Shown: positions 1 to 7,110, counted from the first letter of the stretch. The stretch is DNA of 8,506 nucleotides from Limisphaerales bacterium (GCA_003133815.1 PKZR01000240.1:3117-11622), one strand, 5' to 3'. Notes: generated by a model from the sequence alone, not told the origin. Program-made: numbers and translations.

Positions 1-2341
1 GGCCCTGCGCGTCCACCACTTCCACGTCGAAGAACGCCACGTCCGAGCCGTCGGCCTGCAAGCCGACCGGACCAACGTGCGGCGTCAATTTCAAGGCATT
101 CGCTTCGCCCGCAGTTTCAATTTCATCCTGCGCCACGATTTTGCCGCCGGCTTTTGCGACGGCGGAGATTTTGCCGGTTTGAAACTGGATGTTCGTGAAG
201 GCGAAAATGTAGCCGTTCGTCGGCGATGTCACGACACCCTGGGATTTTTCGTTCACGAACAACTCCACGGAATCGCAGTGGTTCGCGGCGACATAAACGG
301 TCTTGACGGTGTTCGTAGGATAAGTCCAGTGGCCGATGATGTGGATGTCCGGCGCTTCATTTTGCATCACGCGATAGACGTAATAGGCTTCCTTGGGCAG
401 ACGCACGGAATCCACCTTGCCACTCACACGTGCCACTTCGCTGCTGTCCTGCCGGCCGTCGGCGTTCGAGTCGGACCAGTAAATCGAGGCGTAGCCGGAC
501 CATTTCGCGTGTGCCGGATTTTGGTTGGTGATGATGTTCATCAAATAATCGTTGTAACGTCCCGCAGCCGCGATGCAGAAAGTTTCAGAGTTCCAGCTGT
601 ATTGGTCGTTCGGCCCCTTCTTGAAGCCAAAATGCGGCGGCGAATGGTCGTCCCAGAAACGGCGAGAGGCCTCGTCGCGAAAATCCTCCGTCTCGATGAG
701 CGGCGCCTTGTCGCGGCGGTCCACGCTGTAGCCGCGAAAAATGTCTCCCGGGGCTTTGATCTCGTCCGTGTGCCGGTCCTGCCCGATCATCACGCCGTAG
801 TATTCCGCGAAGGGCGTGACGGCATTGTTCAGCGCCGCCGTGTCGTTGTCGCGCGTGCCCGCAACACGACCGCCGTTTGGATCCCATTTCTTGCGCAAAT
901 CCACGATTTGCTGCATGTGATTCGTGGTGACGACGGTATTGCCCGCCTCCCAGAACAAAATGCTTGGGTCGTTGCGGAAATAAATCATCGAATCGCGCAT
1001 GACTTCGGCCCGTTGTTCCCACTGGCGTGCGGCAGCCTCCGGCGACAGGCGGTTGTCTAGGGCTGGGTCGCCCTCCTTGTCACCCGCCGGACAGACGATC
1101 ACAATGCCCGTCTTGTCACAGGCGCGCACATCCACGGCCTGCGGCGAGATGTGCATCCAGCGGATGTAATTCGCATGCGTGCTGCGGACGAGCGCCGCGT
1201 TATAATCGTGCATCCAGTCAGGATACGCCTCACCCAGCCCCGCCCACTCGTCCGACGAGCGCTGCGAATATCCGGTGAGCCAGACAAATTTGTCATTTAG
1301 ATAAACACCTCCGGTTCCCGCACCGCCCTTGAACTCCGCCTTACGAAAACCGGTTTTGATTCTCTGTACATCCACAACCTTGTCGTTGACGGTGAGAATT
1401 GTATAAACACCGTAAAGGTTCGGCGTCTCGTCGCTCCAAAATTTCGCGTCCGCCAATTTGCTTTTCGCCGTGAAGGTTTCCGTCTCGCCGCTGACCAAAT
1501 CCGAGGCATCGCTCGAAAATTTTATAGCGACGTTTCCGTCCGCATCCACAACGACCGCCGACATTGTGATGGAAGCCTGGGCACCGGATTCGTTCTTCAC
1601 CTGTGTCTCGATGTTTACATCGCAGGTTTTGTCCTTGTTGGAAAAATTTGAAGGGTAAATGTAGGTGCCTGTCGTTTTGAGGTTTTCATAAAGCGGCAAT
1701 GTCTGATAAATCTTGCCGGTCAGGTGCAGCACGATGTCGTGGTTCAGCCCGCCGTAATTTGGATTAAACGCGCGGCCCATCCACTCATAGCCCACACCGG
1801 TCGCCTCCTCCTGGTAATCGTTGCTGTTGTCGACCTTCACGGCGATGACATTATCCGTGTCGCCGAAATTTACAAAATCTGTCAAATCAAGGCCGCATGC
1901 CGTAACGCCATTTTCAAACCGCCCGACAAGCTTTCCGTTGACCCAAAAACGTCCCGCCTGTTTCAAGCCCTCAAATTCCAGGAACACTTTTCCGTCCTTG
2001 GTACTGGCTGGAAGCTTGAAATGCTTGCGATACCAGGTGATGCCAGTCCACGCCCTCCGGTCGCCGCCGCTGTGGCTGATGAAATCGGTGTAGGAATCCA
2101 CGTCATTGTAGGTGTGCGGCGCGCTGACGTCCACCCACTTCGAGTCGTCGAAGGTGGCCTGTTCCGCGCCTGCGACGTTTTCGCGTATGAATTTCCAGCC
2201 GGAATTGAAGTTATAATCCATGTGCGGCGAAGCCGGCGGCGCATAGGGAATTCCAACCGCAACCAATGGCGCGGCCAGTGAAGTCATGGCAACAAACAAA
2301 AAGAAAATCCTTTTCATCCAGGAAAGTTTTATTGCAGCCAT
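1..2341 (-). CDS. GH2-type secreted glycoside hydrolase (beta-galactosidase-like), 3' end beyond window
   Basis: The minus-strand frame is open from ATG at 2341 to the window edge, 780 codons with no stop. The N-terminus (KRIFFLFVAMTSLAAPLVA) looks like a Sec signal peptide. A GH2 sugar-binding domain follows from about residue 43 (FNSGWKF, then a W-x-x-V-x-x-P-H-T-Y region), then an immunoglobulin-like domain, and a TIM barrel from about residue 350. The region from about 680 (VELFVNEKSQG) resembles DUF4982, and the last residues look like the start of a further GH2 C-terminal beta domain. The catalytic segment reads RNDPSILFWEAGNT, with Glu465 before AGN and Thr469 where most GH2 enzymes have the acid/base Glu. 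Glu550 or Glu552 (LIETEDF) is the likely nucleophile. Substrate is unknown; a beta-galactosidase-like exo-glycosidase is the best guess. ATG at 2317 (MKRIFF) is an alternative start, and no start has a strong ribosome site. It follows the fucosidase gene by 19 nt, so the two are probably co-transcribed. Confidence 0.88.
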   Translation of the reverse strand, partial: MAAIKLSWMKRIFFLFVAMTSLAAPLVAVGIPYAPPASPHMDYNFNSGWKFIRENVAGAEQATFDDSKWVDVSAPHTYNDVDSYTDFISHSGGDRRAWTGITWYRKHFKLPASTKDGKVFLEFEGLKQAGRFWVNGKLVGRFENGVTACGLDLTDFVNFGDTDNVIAVKVDNSNDYQEEATGVGYEWMGRAFNPNYGGLNHDIVLHLTGKIYQTLPLYENLKTTGTYIYPSNFSNKDKTCDVNIETQVKNESGAQASITMSAVVVDADGNVAIKFSSDASDLVSGETETFTAKSKLADAKFWSDETPNLYGVYTILTVNDKVVDVQRIKTGFRKAEFKGGAGTGGVYLNDKFVWLTGYSQRSSDEWAGLGEAYPDWMHDYNAALVRSTHANYIRWMHISPQAVDVRACDKTGIVIVCPAGDKEGDPALDNRLSPEAAARQWEQRAEVMRDSMIYFRNDPSILFWEAGNTVVTTNHMQQIVDLRKKWDPNGGRVAGTRDNDTAALNNAVTPFAEYYGVMIGQDRHTDEIKAPGDIFRGYSVDRRDKAPLIETEDFRDEASRRFWDDHSPPHFGFKKGPNDQYSWNSETFCIAAAGRYNDYLMNIITNQNPAHAKWSGYASIYWSDSNADGRQDSSEVARVSGKVDSVRLPKEAYYVYRVMQNEAPDIHIIGHWTYPTNTVKTVYVAANHCDSVELFVNEKSQGVVTSPTNGYIFAFTNIQFQTGKISAVAKAGGKIVAQDEIETAGEANALKLTPHVGPVGLQADGSDVAFFDVEVVDAQG

Positions 2342-2360
2342 GCAATCTTCAAAACTTTGG

Positions 2361-4109
2361 TCATCCAGTCACTCCGCGGATTTTGAGCGTAATGGCGCTG
2401 GCGCACGGGGGGTCGGCGGGAAGTTGGACATTGAGGGCATTTTCGTCCTGTGTCCACTTGAGTCCCCACCAGTGGCCAAGCATGGAGACGTGTTCGACTT
2501 TGCGGCCGTCCAACAGGGGAGAACCGGCCGCGAGGCTTTTGATCACCGCGTTGCGCGATTCGGGCCAGACCATGATGAAGGCGTAAAGCGTGTCGCCTTT
2601 CTTTGTGAAACGCACGTCCTCGGAAGTGTAAGCACGAAAATCGCTCGCGCCGCCAAACCGGCTGCGCGGGCCGGGCTTGGACACAGATGGACCTTCGCCA
2701 TAAACCTTCCACGGGCGCGTGGAATAAATTCCTTCGCTGTTAACATCCATCCATGCGGTAAGTTCGGCAAGAAACTTGAGTTCGTCCGCGTCGGGAACGC
2801 CGTTGCCGGGCAGCGGGATGCTCAACTGGAGATTTCCATTTTTGCTGACGATGTCCACGAGCATCTGGGTGACCTGTTTGGACGTCTTGTATTTGTGCTG
2901 GTCGAAGAGGCTGCGCTGGTAATGCCAGTTGCCGATGCACGTGTCCGTCTGCCACGGCAGTTCCTCAATTCCGTCCTGCACGCCGCGTTCGCGGTCCAGC
3001 ACCAGCGAGCGACGCTGATCGGCGCTCAATCCCTTGGTCGTCATCACCGCCTGCAGACTCCCGTTTGTGATGATGCTGTGGTTGTAGAGGTAGGCGGCGA
3101 TGCGCAGGCCGATGTCGGTTGAAGGATAAATGGGGAGAATTGAATCATCGAAATACAGCAGGTCGGGATTGTATTTGTTAATTACATCAATCACGCGGTT
3201 AAAATATTTGTCAACGAACGGTTTTGCCAGCGGCGGATTCTCACTCTGCGCCCAGCTGTATTTGCCGATCGTATGATACTGCGCGTAAAGGTCCTGCGGG
3301 TCGAGTCCCTCCCACCAAAGCCCCTTGCCGTCTTCCTTGGTCATCAACCCGTCGTAAGGCACGCCGGCCAGCGGACCGCTCGGGTCGGAACCTTGCGCGG
3401 CCTGATACCAGCTCCACGCTCGGTCGCCGTGGCTTGTCACGGCCAAGCGCAGGCCGGCATCTCGAACCGCCTTGGCCCAGCCTCCGACCATGTCCTTCTT
3501 CGGTCCGATGGCGACGCTGTTCCAAGGCTGATACGTCGAGTCGAAATTGTCGAAGTTGTCATGATGATGCGCGAGAGCCGCGAAATATTTCGCACCGGCT
3601 TTCTTGTAAAGATGAATGAGGTGCTTGGGATCCCAGTCCTCGGCTCTCCACTGATGGATGACATCCTTGAAACCCATCTTGGAGGGGTGGCCGTAATGCT
3701 CGCATTGGAATTTATAGTCCGCGCTGCCGAACTGATACATTTTTTGGGCATACCAGTCGCCCATCTCCGGCTGGCATTGCGGACCCCAGTGCGCCCAGAT
3801 GCCGAACTTTGCATCGCGGAACCATTCGGGCACCTGATAATTGCTGCCGAGCGATTCCCACGTCGGCTGAAAGGGACCGTCGGCGACGCCAAATCCCGGC
3901 GGCGGAATAATCGGGGTCGGTGCCGGCGGCAGGACAACAGTAGGAGCGGCAGATGTCACGGGGGCTGTCGAAGCGCCGGCCGCCAGTGCATTCGGGTCAG
4001 GCGCATTGGTATCGGCGCCGAACGACGGCAGCATCGGCAAAGTTGCGGCGGCTCCGGTGAACAGCGCGGATTTCTTGATGAAGTTGCGGCGTGTGACTTG
4101 GTTTTTCAT
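2361..4109 (-). CDS. GH29 alpha-L-fucosidase, Tat-exported
   Basis: This 582-residue protein belongs to glycoside hydrolase family 29, retaining enzymes that remove terminal alpha-L-fucose from glycans. The N-terminus carries a twin-arginine export signal (TRRNFIKKS at residues 6-14, then a hydrophobic stretch to about 30), so the enzyme is probably folded in the cytoplasm and exported. A low-complexity Ala/Pro/Thr linker covers about 36-72. The catalytic domain begins near residue 93 (PEWFRDAKFGIWAHWG). Family features include HHHDNFDNFDSTYQPWNSV at 181-199 (the usual KHHDGF...WNS region) and DLLYFDDS at 316-323, where Asp321 aligns with the GH29 nucleophile. The C-terminal part from about 460 resembles the beta-sandwich of the family. 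Length is in the normal family range. It is the first gene of a probable two-gene operon with the GH2 gene. No Shine-Dalgarno sequence is visible before the ATG. A sulfated fucan or other fucosylated polymer is a plausible target, by inference only. Confidence 0.93.
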   Translation of the reverse strand: MKNQVTRRNFIKKSALFTGAAATLPMLPSFGADTNAPDPNALAAGASTAPVTSAAPTVVLPPAPTPIIPPPGFGVADGPFQPTWESLGSNYQVPEWFRDAKFGIWAHWGPQCQPEMGDWYAQKMYQFGSADYKFQCEHYGHPSKMGFKDVIHQWRAEDWDPKHLIHLYKKAGAKYFAALAHHHDNFDNFDSTYQPWNSVAIGPKKDMVGGWAKAVRDAGLRLAVTSHGDRAWSWYQAAQGSDPSGPLAGVPYDGLMTKEDGKGLWWEGLDPQDLYAQYHTIGKYSWAQSENPPLAKPFVDKYFNRVIDVINKYNPDLLYFDDSILPIYPSTDIGLRIAAYLYNHSIITNGSLQAVMTTKGLSADQRRSLVLDRERGVQDGIEELPWQTDTCIGNWHYQRSLFDQHKYKTSKQVTQMLVDIVSKNGNLQLSIPLPGNGVPDADELKFLAELTAWMDVNSEGIYSTRPWKVYGEGPSVSKPGPRSRFGGASDFRAYTSEDVRFTKKGDTLYAFIMVWPESRNAVIKSLAAGSPLLDGRKVEHVSMLGHWWGLKWTQDENALNVQLPADPPCASAITLKIRGVTG

Positions 4110-4153
4110 AGGATGAGAGTGAAGTTAATTATTTTCTGGCAGACTTCCAGCTT

Positions 4154-4182
4154 TTTATTGCCGGCGTCGTGGTCCGGGGCAA
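4154..4182 (-). promoter_or_regulatory. Candidate sigma70-like promoter for the glycosidase operon
   Basis: Read on the minus strand, TTGCCC (4177-4182) and AATAAA (4154-4159) are separated by 17 nt. Each matches the consensus at 4 of 6 positions. The predicted start would be near 4147, about 38 nt before the fucosidase ATG. This is a weak match found by eye; the box could be chance. Confidence 0.28.
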
Positions 4183-4233
4183 ATTATTTCTGGAGCACAA
4201 AATCAGGCGGGCGGCTTCGATGAAGGCAAATGT

Positions 4234-4259
4234 TTGGCCACAGATGAACGCAGATTGAC
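4234..4259. repeat. Dispersed CCACAGATGAACGCAGATT-type repeat
   Basis: The core GCCACAGATGAACGCAGATT resembles an abundant short intergenic repeat I associate with Verrucomicrobiota genomes (agccacagatgaacac-type). Only one copy is in this window, so its repeat nature rests on recall rather than on internal evidence. Confidence 0.4.
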
Positions 4260-4327
4260 CGCGAAGGGTCGCTGTCCTAACCTCCGCGCATGGCCAAAAA
4301 GATTTCCGGCGTGAAAACTTCCACCGA

Positions 4328-4354
4328 GGTAGGGATGGGCGCGCTGCGCCGTCC
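4328..4354. repeat. GGTAGGGATG repeat with a GC-rich hairpin
   Basis: GGTAGGGATG followed by CGCGCTG (4328-4346) recurs in inverted orientation at 8400-8417, differing only by one extra base and one substitution between the two blocks. The segment GGATGGGCGC-gct-GCGCCGTCC can fold into an imperfect hairpin. It looks like a dispersed intergenic palindromic repeat. Function is unknown. Confidence 0.5.
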
Positions 4355-4387
4355 GCTGTCCGGCGTTTTCCGGCCAGGTTCCGCTGG

Positions 4388-4395
4388 CTAATAAG
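4388..4395 (+). repeat. Left 8-bp target-site duplication (CTAATAAG)
   Basis: CTAATAAG directly precedes the left end of the IS1595-type element and is repeated exactly after the right end (7124-7131). Eight base pairs is the duplication length known for the IS1595 family. Confidence 0.85.
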
Positions 4396-4419
4396 GGTAA
4401 TAATATACATGACACACAA
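4396..4419 (+). repeat. Left terminal inverted repeat of the IS1595-type element
   Basis: GGTAATAATATAC followed by ATGACACACAA. It matches the reverse complement of 7100-7123 at 22 of 24 positions; the mismatches are at the 14th and 19th bases. Confidence 0.88.
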
Positions 4420-4427
4420 AAGACTTG

Positions 4428-4456
4428 TTGACGCCTAAAGCAGTCTCCGTCATTAT
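4428..4456 (+). promoter_or_regulatory. Candidate sigma70 promoter of the cargo operon
   Basis: TTGACG (4428-4433) and CATTAT (4451-4456) are separated by exactly 17 nt; the matches to consensus are 5 of 6 and 4 of 6. Predicted transcription start is near 4463, about 12 nt before the first cargo ATG. It lies inside the element, 8 bp past the inverted repeat, so the cargo carries its own promoter wherever it inserts. Confidence 0.5.
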
Positions 4457-4474
4457 CGCTTAAAACCAAAAGCG

Positions 4475-5053
4475 ATGCCCGCTGAATTTTTCCCAAAAAT
4501 TAAACAGGATTTTAGCACTTACGAAAAATTTCGTAAGCGTAAAAAACCAGCCAAAGGTCATACGCTCGCAATTGATCCAGAAAAGCCAAGGAACGGGAAA
4601 AAGACAGCCTCGCGATGTGTTGGCGAATTACAAATTGAGGCGTCCCTTCCAAGTGGAGATTGTAAAATTCACGCCCGCGTTTCAATTGCCGATAACAAAA
4701 ATTACACTGCCAGAATTTTTGCTGACTATTTTGGAGAAGCTCCGTGTTTGCGGTTTTGTTCTACAGGCAGGCCGCACATAAATCGAGAGCGAGGGAAGGG
4801 GTTGCCTGACAGGGTTGTGCCAACTCCACACTTTCACAAGGTTGACAAGCGTGGTATTATGGAAGCGTATCAGAAAGATACGCTTCTCAAAAATGTGAAG
4901 CAAATTGAAGATGTAGCATCTGGAATCAATCTTTTCTGCCAGGAATCGAATGTGGTTTCCCCAGATGACGCATCTGTCGTGGTTAAATTAAACACCGGAG
5001 AACTGGGTTTGTCAATAGACGATCCATTTCAAAACGTAAGGTTTTTGCCATGA
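4475..5053 (+). CDS. Cargo gene 1: uncharacterised 192-residue protein (possibly DUF6978-like)
   Basis: Soluble 192-residue protein with no signal peptide or membrane segment. Residues 1-45 are basic and Lys-rich, followed by a predicted beta-rich region (about 50-95). A histidine-containing segment covers 98-122: G-R-P-H-I-N (His101, Asn103), then a gap and P-T-P-H-F-H (His119, His121). The last part (125-180) is helical and then acidic. The H-x-N ... H-x-H layout followed by an A-Y/W helix recalls DUF6978 proteins; this is pattern recall and uncertain. I know of no demonstrated function. The ATG at 4475 is the only start after an in-frame stop at 4436, and no Shine-Dalgarno site precedes it. 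The stop overlaps the next gene's start (ATGA), implying translational coupling and a joint function. By eye the gene is more AT-rich than the glycosidase genes, suggesting foreign origin. Confidence 0.72.
   Translation: MPAEFFPKIKQDFSTYEKFRKRKKPAKGHTLAIDPEKPRNGKKTASRCVGELQIEASLPSGDCKIHARVSIADNKNYTARIFADYFGEAPCLRFCSTGRPHINRERGKGLPDRVVPTPHFHKVDKRGIMEAYQKDTLLKNVKQIEDVASGINLFCQESNVVSPDDASVVVKLNTGELGLSIDDPFQNVRFLP
5037..5052 (+). promoter_or_regulatory. Shine-Dalgarno-like site and coupled start of cargo gene 2
   Basis: TAAGG (5037-5041) stands 8 nt before the ATG at 5050, inside the 3' end of cargo gene 1. The ATG overlaps the TGA of gene 1 (ATGA). Together they fix the start of gene 2 and suggest termination-reinitiation. 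Confidence 0.5.
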
Positions 5054-5892
5054 CTAAAATAAATTGCCATATCACGGAAGCCATCCAAAAGGATTTCAGT
5101 TCGCTTTGGAAGTGCAAGCATCGCGGGAATACGGTGGAAATCTCCACACCATATTTACTCCCTGATTCAACCTTGTTCACCTTGTTCATCACTGAACAAA
5201 AGAAAAAAATTATCATCCATGACGGCGGAAGCATTTCTCAAATTGTTTCTGAATACTGCCCATTTCCAGACGATGAAATTAAATTTTCATTGGACGGGTT
5301 TGCGGCACAACATGAAATCAAGCAAACCATCGGCGCCGAAAAAGAGAAAATCTTTTACAGAGTTTGCGAAAAGAAGAAATTGATCAGCTCTGCCGCATTT
5401 GATCTTGCATCATTTGCAATGACGGCGACAAACGCTCTTGTTGCGGCCAGTTATGAGGAGCCTGATGTCAAGCAGGACGATAGATTTCAACGGAGCGCAG
5501 ACAGTTTCATCAAAGCCGCGCTTCCTGTCGGATTAAAATATAAGCCACGGCATGAAATTAAAGAGGTTCCCGGCGTCAAGTTCAGCGGGGTTATTGAACG
5601 ATCAAACAAAATATGGATTGTGTCTTACATTACTGGGTCTGATCTGCACAGATTCAAAGGCAGTATTGCGGTTACAATTATGAATTTTGGGCACGTTTGG
5701 GATTGCAGTCTGGCGAAAAACAATGGTGTCGGAGCCACAATTCCAATTGTAAATACTGAAGCCTCCGGTTATCAGCCTAGAAAATTGGGATGGCAAACCG
5801 ATATGCTTAAAGCGTCGGCGCACGGAGCATATCTTCCGTGGTCAGGCCGAAATGATTTCGCTGGACTGCTAAACAAATCAACCAGCCTTTGA
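5050..5892 (+). CDS. Cargo gene 2: DUF1828/DUF1829-like protein
   Basis: Soluble 280-residue protein. The N-terminal half (about 1-135) resembles DUF1828: VEISTPYLLPDSTLFTLFI at 29-47, then a Lys/Ile strand and the turn IIHDGGSISQIV at 55-66, matching the family's pattern of a (T)P strand, a hydrophobic strand and a D-(D/G)-G turn. A mixed region with helix 113-133 follows. The C-terminal half (about 145-275), with FSGVIERSNKIWIVSYITG at 178-196, could be DUF1829, which often follows DUF1828. Neither domain has a known activity, so none is assigned. It is coupled to cargo gene 1 and probably forms a complex or acts in sequence with it. Its 3' end overlaps the small minus-strand ORF by 15 bp, tail to tail. 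The assignment is from memory of family patterns; a profile search would decide it. Confidence 0.75.
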   Translation: MTKINCHITEAIQKDFSSLWKCKHRGNTVEISTPYLLPDSTLFTLFITEQKKKIIIHDGGSISQIVSEYCPFPDDEIKFSLDGFAAQHEIKQTIGAEKEKIFYRVCEKKKLISSAAFDLASFAMTATNALVAASYEEPDVKQDDRFQRSADSFIKAALPVGLKYKPRHEIKEVPGVKFSGVIERSNKIWIVSYITGSDLHRFKGSIAVTIMNFGHVWDCSLAKNNGVGATIPIVNTEASGYQPRKLGWQTDMLKASAHGAYLPWSGRNDFAGLLNKSTSL

Positions 5893-6027
5893 TTTTTTCC
5901 TGTCGTCGCTCTGTTTGCGGACTGCTTTTGCGCGCCGGTCAATTTCAGATTTTGGAACTGACATGATGCGGCGCGTGAGTGCTTCAAACTTTTGAAACGG
6001 TGTTGGCTCTGCCGGTTGTGCTTCCAT
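5878..6027 (-). CDS. Small basic 49-residue protein downstream of the transposase
   Basis: Read on the minus strand, this frame begins MEAQPAEPTPFQKFEALTRR, continues I-M-S-V-P-K-S-E-I-D-R-R-A-K-A and ends in a Lys/Arg/Asp-rich tail. The PF-x-KF-x-AL ... SVPKSEID pattern recalls a family of short proteins I have seen beside transposases and elsewhere in Verrucomicrobiota and cyanobacteria; the function is unknown. It follows the transposase by about 70 nt in the same direction, so it may be part of the transposition unit. The frame continues upstream to a GTG at 6045 (V-W-H-G-R-F-M-E), which is a possible earlier start; an in-frame TAA sits at 6055-6057. No ribosome site is clear. It is short and could be missed by gene callers. 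Its last 15 bp overlap cargo gene 2 on the other strand. Confidence 0.55.
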   Translation of the reverse strand: MEAQPAEPTPFQKFEALTRRIMSVPKSEIDRRAKAVRKQSDDRKKSKAG

Positions 6028-6098
6028 GAAGCGACCATGCCACACAATCGCCGTTTAGTAAATGCCATTATTTTTTCCGCTTGCCACGCCGTTGCCGC

Positions 6099-7076
6099 TC
6101 ATGCGGGAAGTTCGGCTGCCTGCGCGGTCTTGCCAATCAATTGCGCGTAGGTCAGCCGCTTGCCGATGATGCCTGAAATTACTTTTGTGAAACGACTTTG
6201 ATCTGTGCCTTCGCGTTCGTTGAAACGAAACGCCTGCTCGTCCAGATAACGGAAAAGATGAAACGGCTCGACGCTGACGTAAGTTCCCTTGAAACAGCGT
6301 TTCAATAAGCACCAGAAATTCTCCAAACCGTTCGTGTGGACGTTCCCGCGCACATATTCCCTTGCATGGTCAATCGCTTCGTGAACGAAATCTTTGTTCA
6401 ATCCGTTGTATGACGGAAGCGCGTCAGTGAAAATATGCGAGCCGGGTGCGACGTGCTGACGGATTTCAGATTGAAGGATGCCACGGCGTGCGTGCGTAAC
6501 GTGTTTCAATTTCACCTTGCTCGCTTTGTCCAATTTATTTCTTTCCAAAAGCCCCATGACAATCGCCTTGCCGACGCCGCCCGTGCCACGCCCGCGTTTG
6601 CGTTTTTTGTCGGCGTGCATATTGCGAACCTTACCGCCGATATAGGTTTCATCGGCTTCAATTTCGCCGGACAATTTTTCAATCGTGCCGTTTTGCATGG
6701 CGAGGCGAATGCGCTGCAGCATAAACCAGCCGGTCTTTTGTGTGACGCCCAAAGCGCGGCCAATTTCATAGGAGCTAACGCTGTTCTTCGCGTTGGCAAT
6801 TAGCCAGAACGCACAAATCCACTTATCAAACGAGATTGCGCTATCTTCTAAAATTGTGCCGACACGAATTGTGAACTGTTTTTTTGTTTCGCATTTTTTG
6901 CACGTCCAAAGTTTGCGCGTGGAAATAAAACTCACTTCATCGCAGCCGCAACGCGGGCAGGAAACTTTTCCGTCCGGCCAGCGCACGGATTTCATGTATT
7001 CAAATGCGCGCTCGCCGTCCGCGAAGTATTTAATTGCTTCGTGAAGCGTTTCAGGAAATTTCAGTTCGTCTTTCAT
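6099..7076 (-). CDS. IS1595-family transposase, intact (ISXO2-like)
   Basis: This 325-residue enzyme catalyses cut and transfer of the element ends. A zinc-binding N-terminal domain has paired cysteines at 40/43 and 59/62 (CPRCG ... CKKC). A helix-turn-helix-like region covers about 98-125 (SSYEIGRALGVTQKTGWFML). The DDE-type catalytic domain runs from about 138: Asp142 in ADETYIGGK, Asp218 in FTDALPSY, and the third acidic/Asn position in HTNGLENFWCLLKR (Asn249 or Glu252). LFRYLDEQAFRFNER near 274-288 is typical of the family's end. Length is normal and I see no stop or frameshift, so the gene is probably functional. The start codon is about 24 bp inside the right inverted repeat. No Shine-Dalgarno sequence precedes it. 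Confidence 0.93.
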   Translation of the reverse strand: MKDELKFPETLHEAIKYFADGERAFEYMKSVRWPDGKVSCPRCGCDEVSFISTRKLWTCKKCETKKQFTIRVGTILEDSAISFDKWICAFWLIANAKNSVSSYEIGRALGVTQKTGWFMLQRIRLAMQNGTIEKLSGEIEADETYIGGKVRNMHADKKRKRGRGTGGVGKAIVMGLLERNKLDKASKVKLKHVTHARRGILQSEIRQHVAPGSHIFTDALPSYNGLNKDFVHEAIDHAREYVRGNVHTNGLENFWCLLKRCFKGTYVSVEPFHLFRYLDEQAFRFNEREGTDQSRFTKVISGIIGKRLTYAQLIGKTAQAAELPA

Positions 7077-7082
7077 GAGGAT

Positions 7083-7110
7083 AATCTAACAGAAATTCCT
7101 TGTGAGTCAA
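7083..7110 (-). promoter_or_regulatory. Transposase promoter overlapping the right inverted repeat
   Basis: On the minus strand TTGACT (7105-7110, inside the inverted repeat) and TAGATT (7083-7088) are separated by 16 nt. The predicted start is at or within a base or two of the transposase ATG (7076), so the mRNA may be leaderless. Confidence 0.45.

Larger units (their letters stand above)
4110..4387. other. Noncoding region between fucosidase gene and transposon
   Basis: About 280 bp with no convincing gene. Two minus-strand open frames cross it, but they have no recognisable domain and run through the transposon boundary. It holds the candidate fucosidase promoter and two dispersed-repeat segments (listed separately), and ends at the 8-bp target duplication of the IS1595-type element. 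Confidence 0.6.

Noticed and set aside
77..1060. Long plus-strand open frame (327 codons)
   Set aside because: It lies antisense to the continuous GH2 coding frame. The GC-rich codon use of that gene leaves few stops on the other strand, and the translation shows no domain.
1724..3122. Plus-strand open frames of 185 and 278 codons
   Set aside because: They are antisense to the GH2 and fucosidase genes, which have clear family signatures over the same bases.
3273..4223. Plus-strand open frame of 316 codons
   Set aside because: Antisense to the fucosidase gene; low-complexity Arg/Val/Gly-rich translation with no recognisable motif.
4129..4496. Two minus-strand frames (96 and 97 codons) across the left transposon end
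   Set aside because: They cross the insertion boundary and dispersed repeats, with no domain or start signal.
5878..5905. Intrinsic terminator between the convergent units
   Set aside because: There is a T-run (TGATTTTTTCC) after cargo gene 2 but no GC-rich stem directly before it.
5772..6068. 98-codon minus-strand frame across the 3' end of cargo gene 2
   Set aside because: It is a different frame from the 49-residue small ORF, extends deep antisense into cargo gene 2 and has no pattern. The shorter frame has the family-like sequence.
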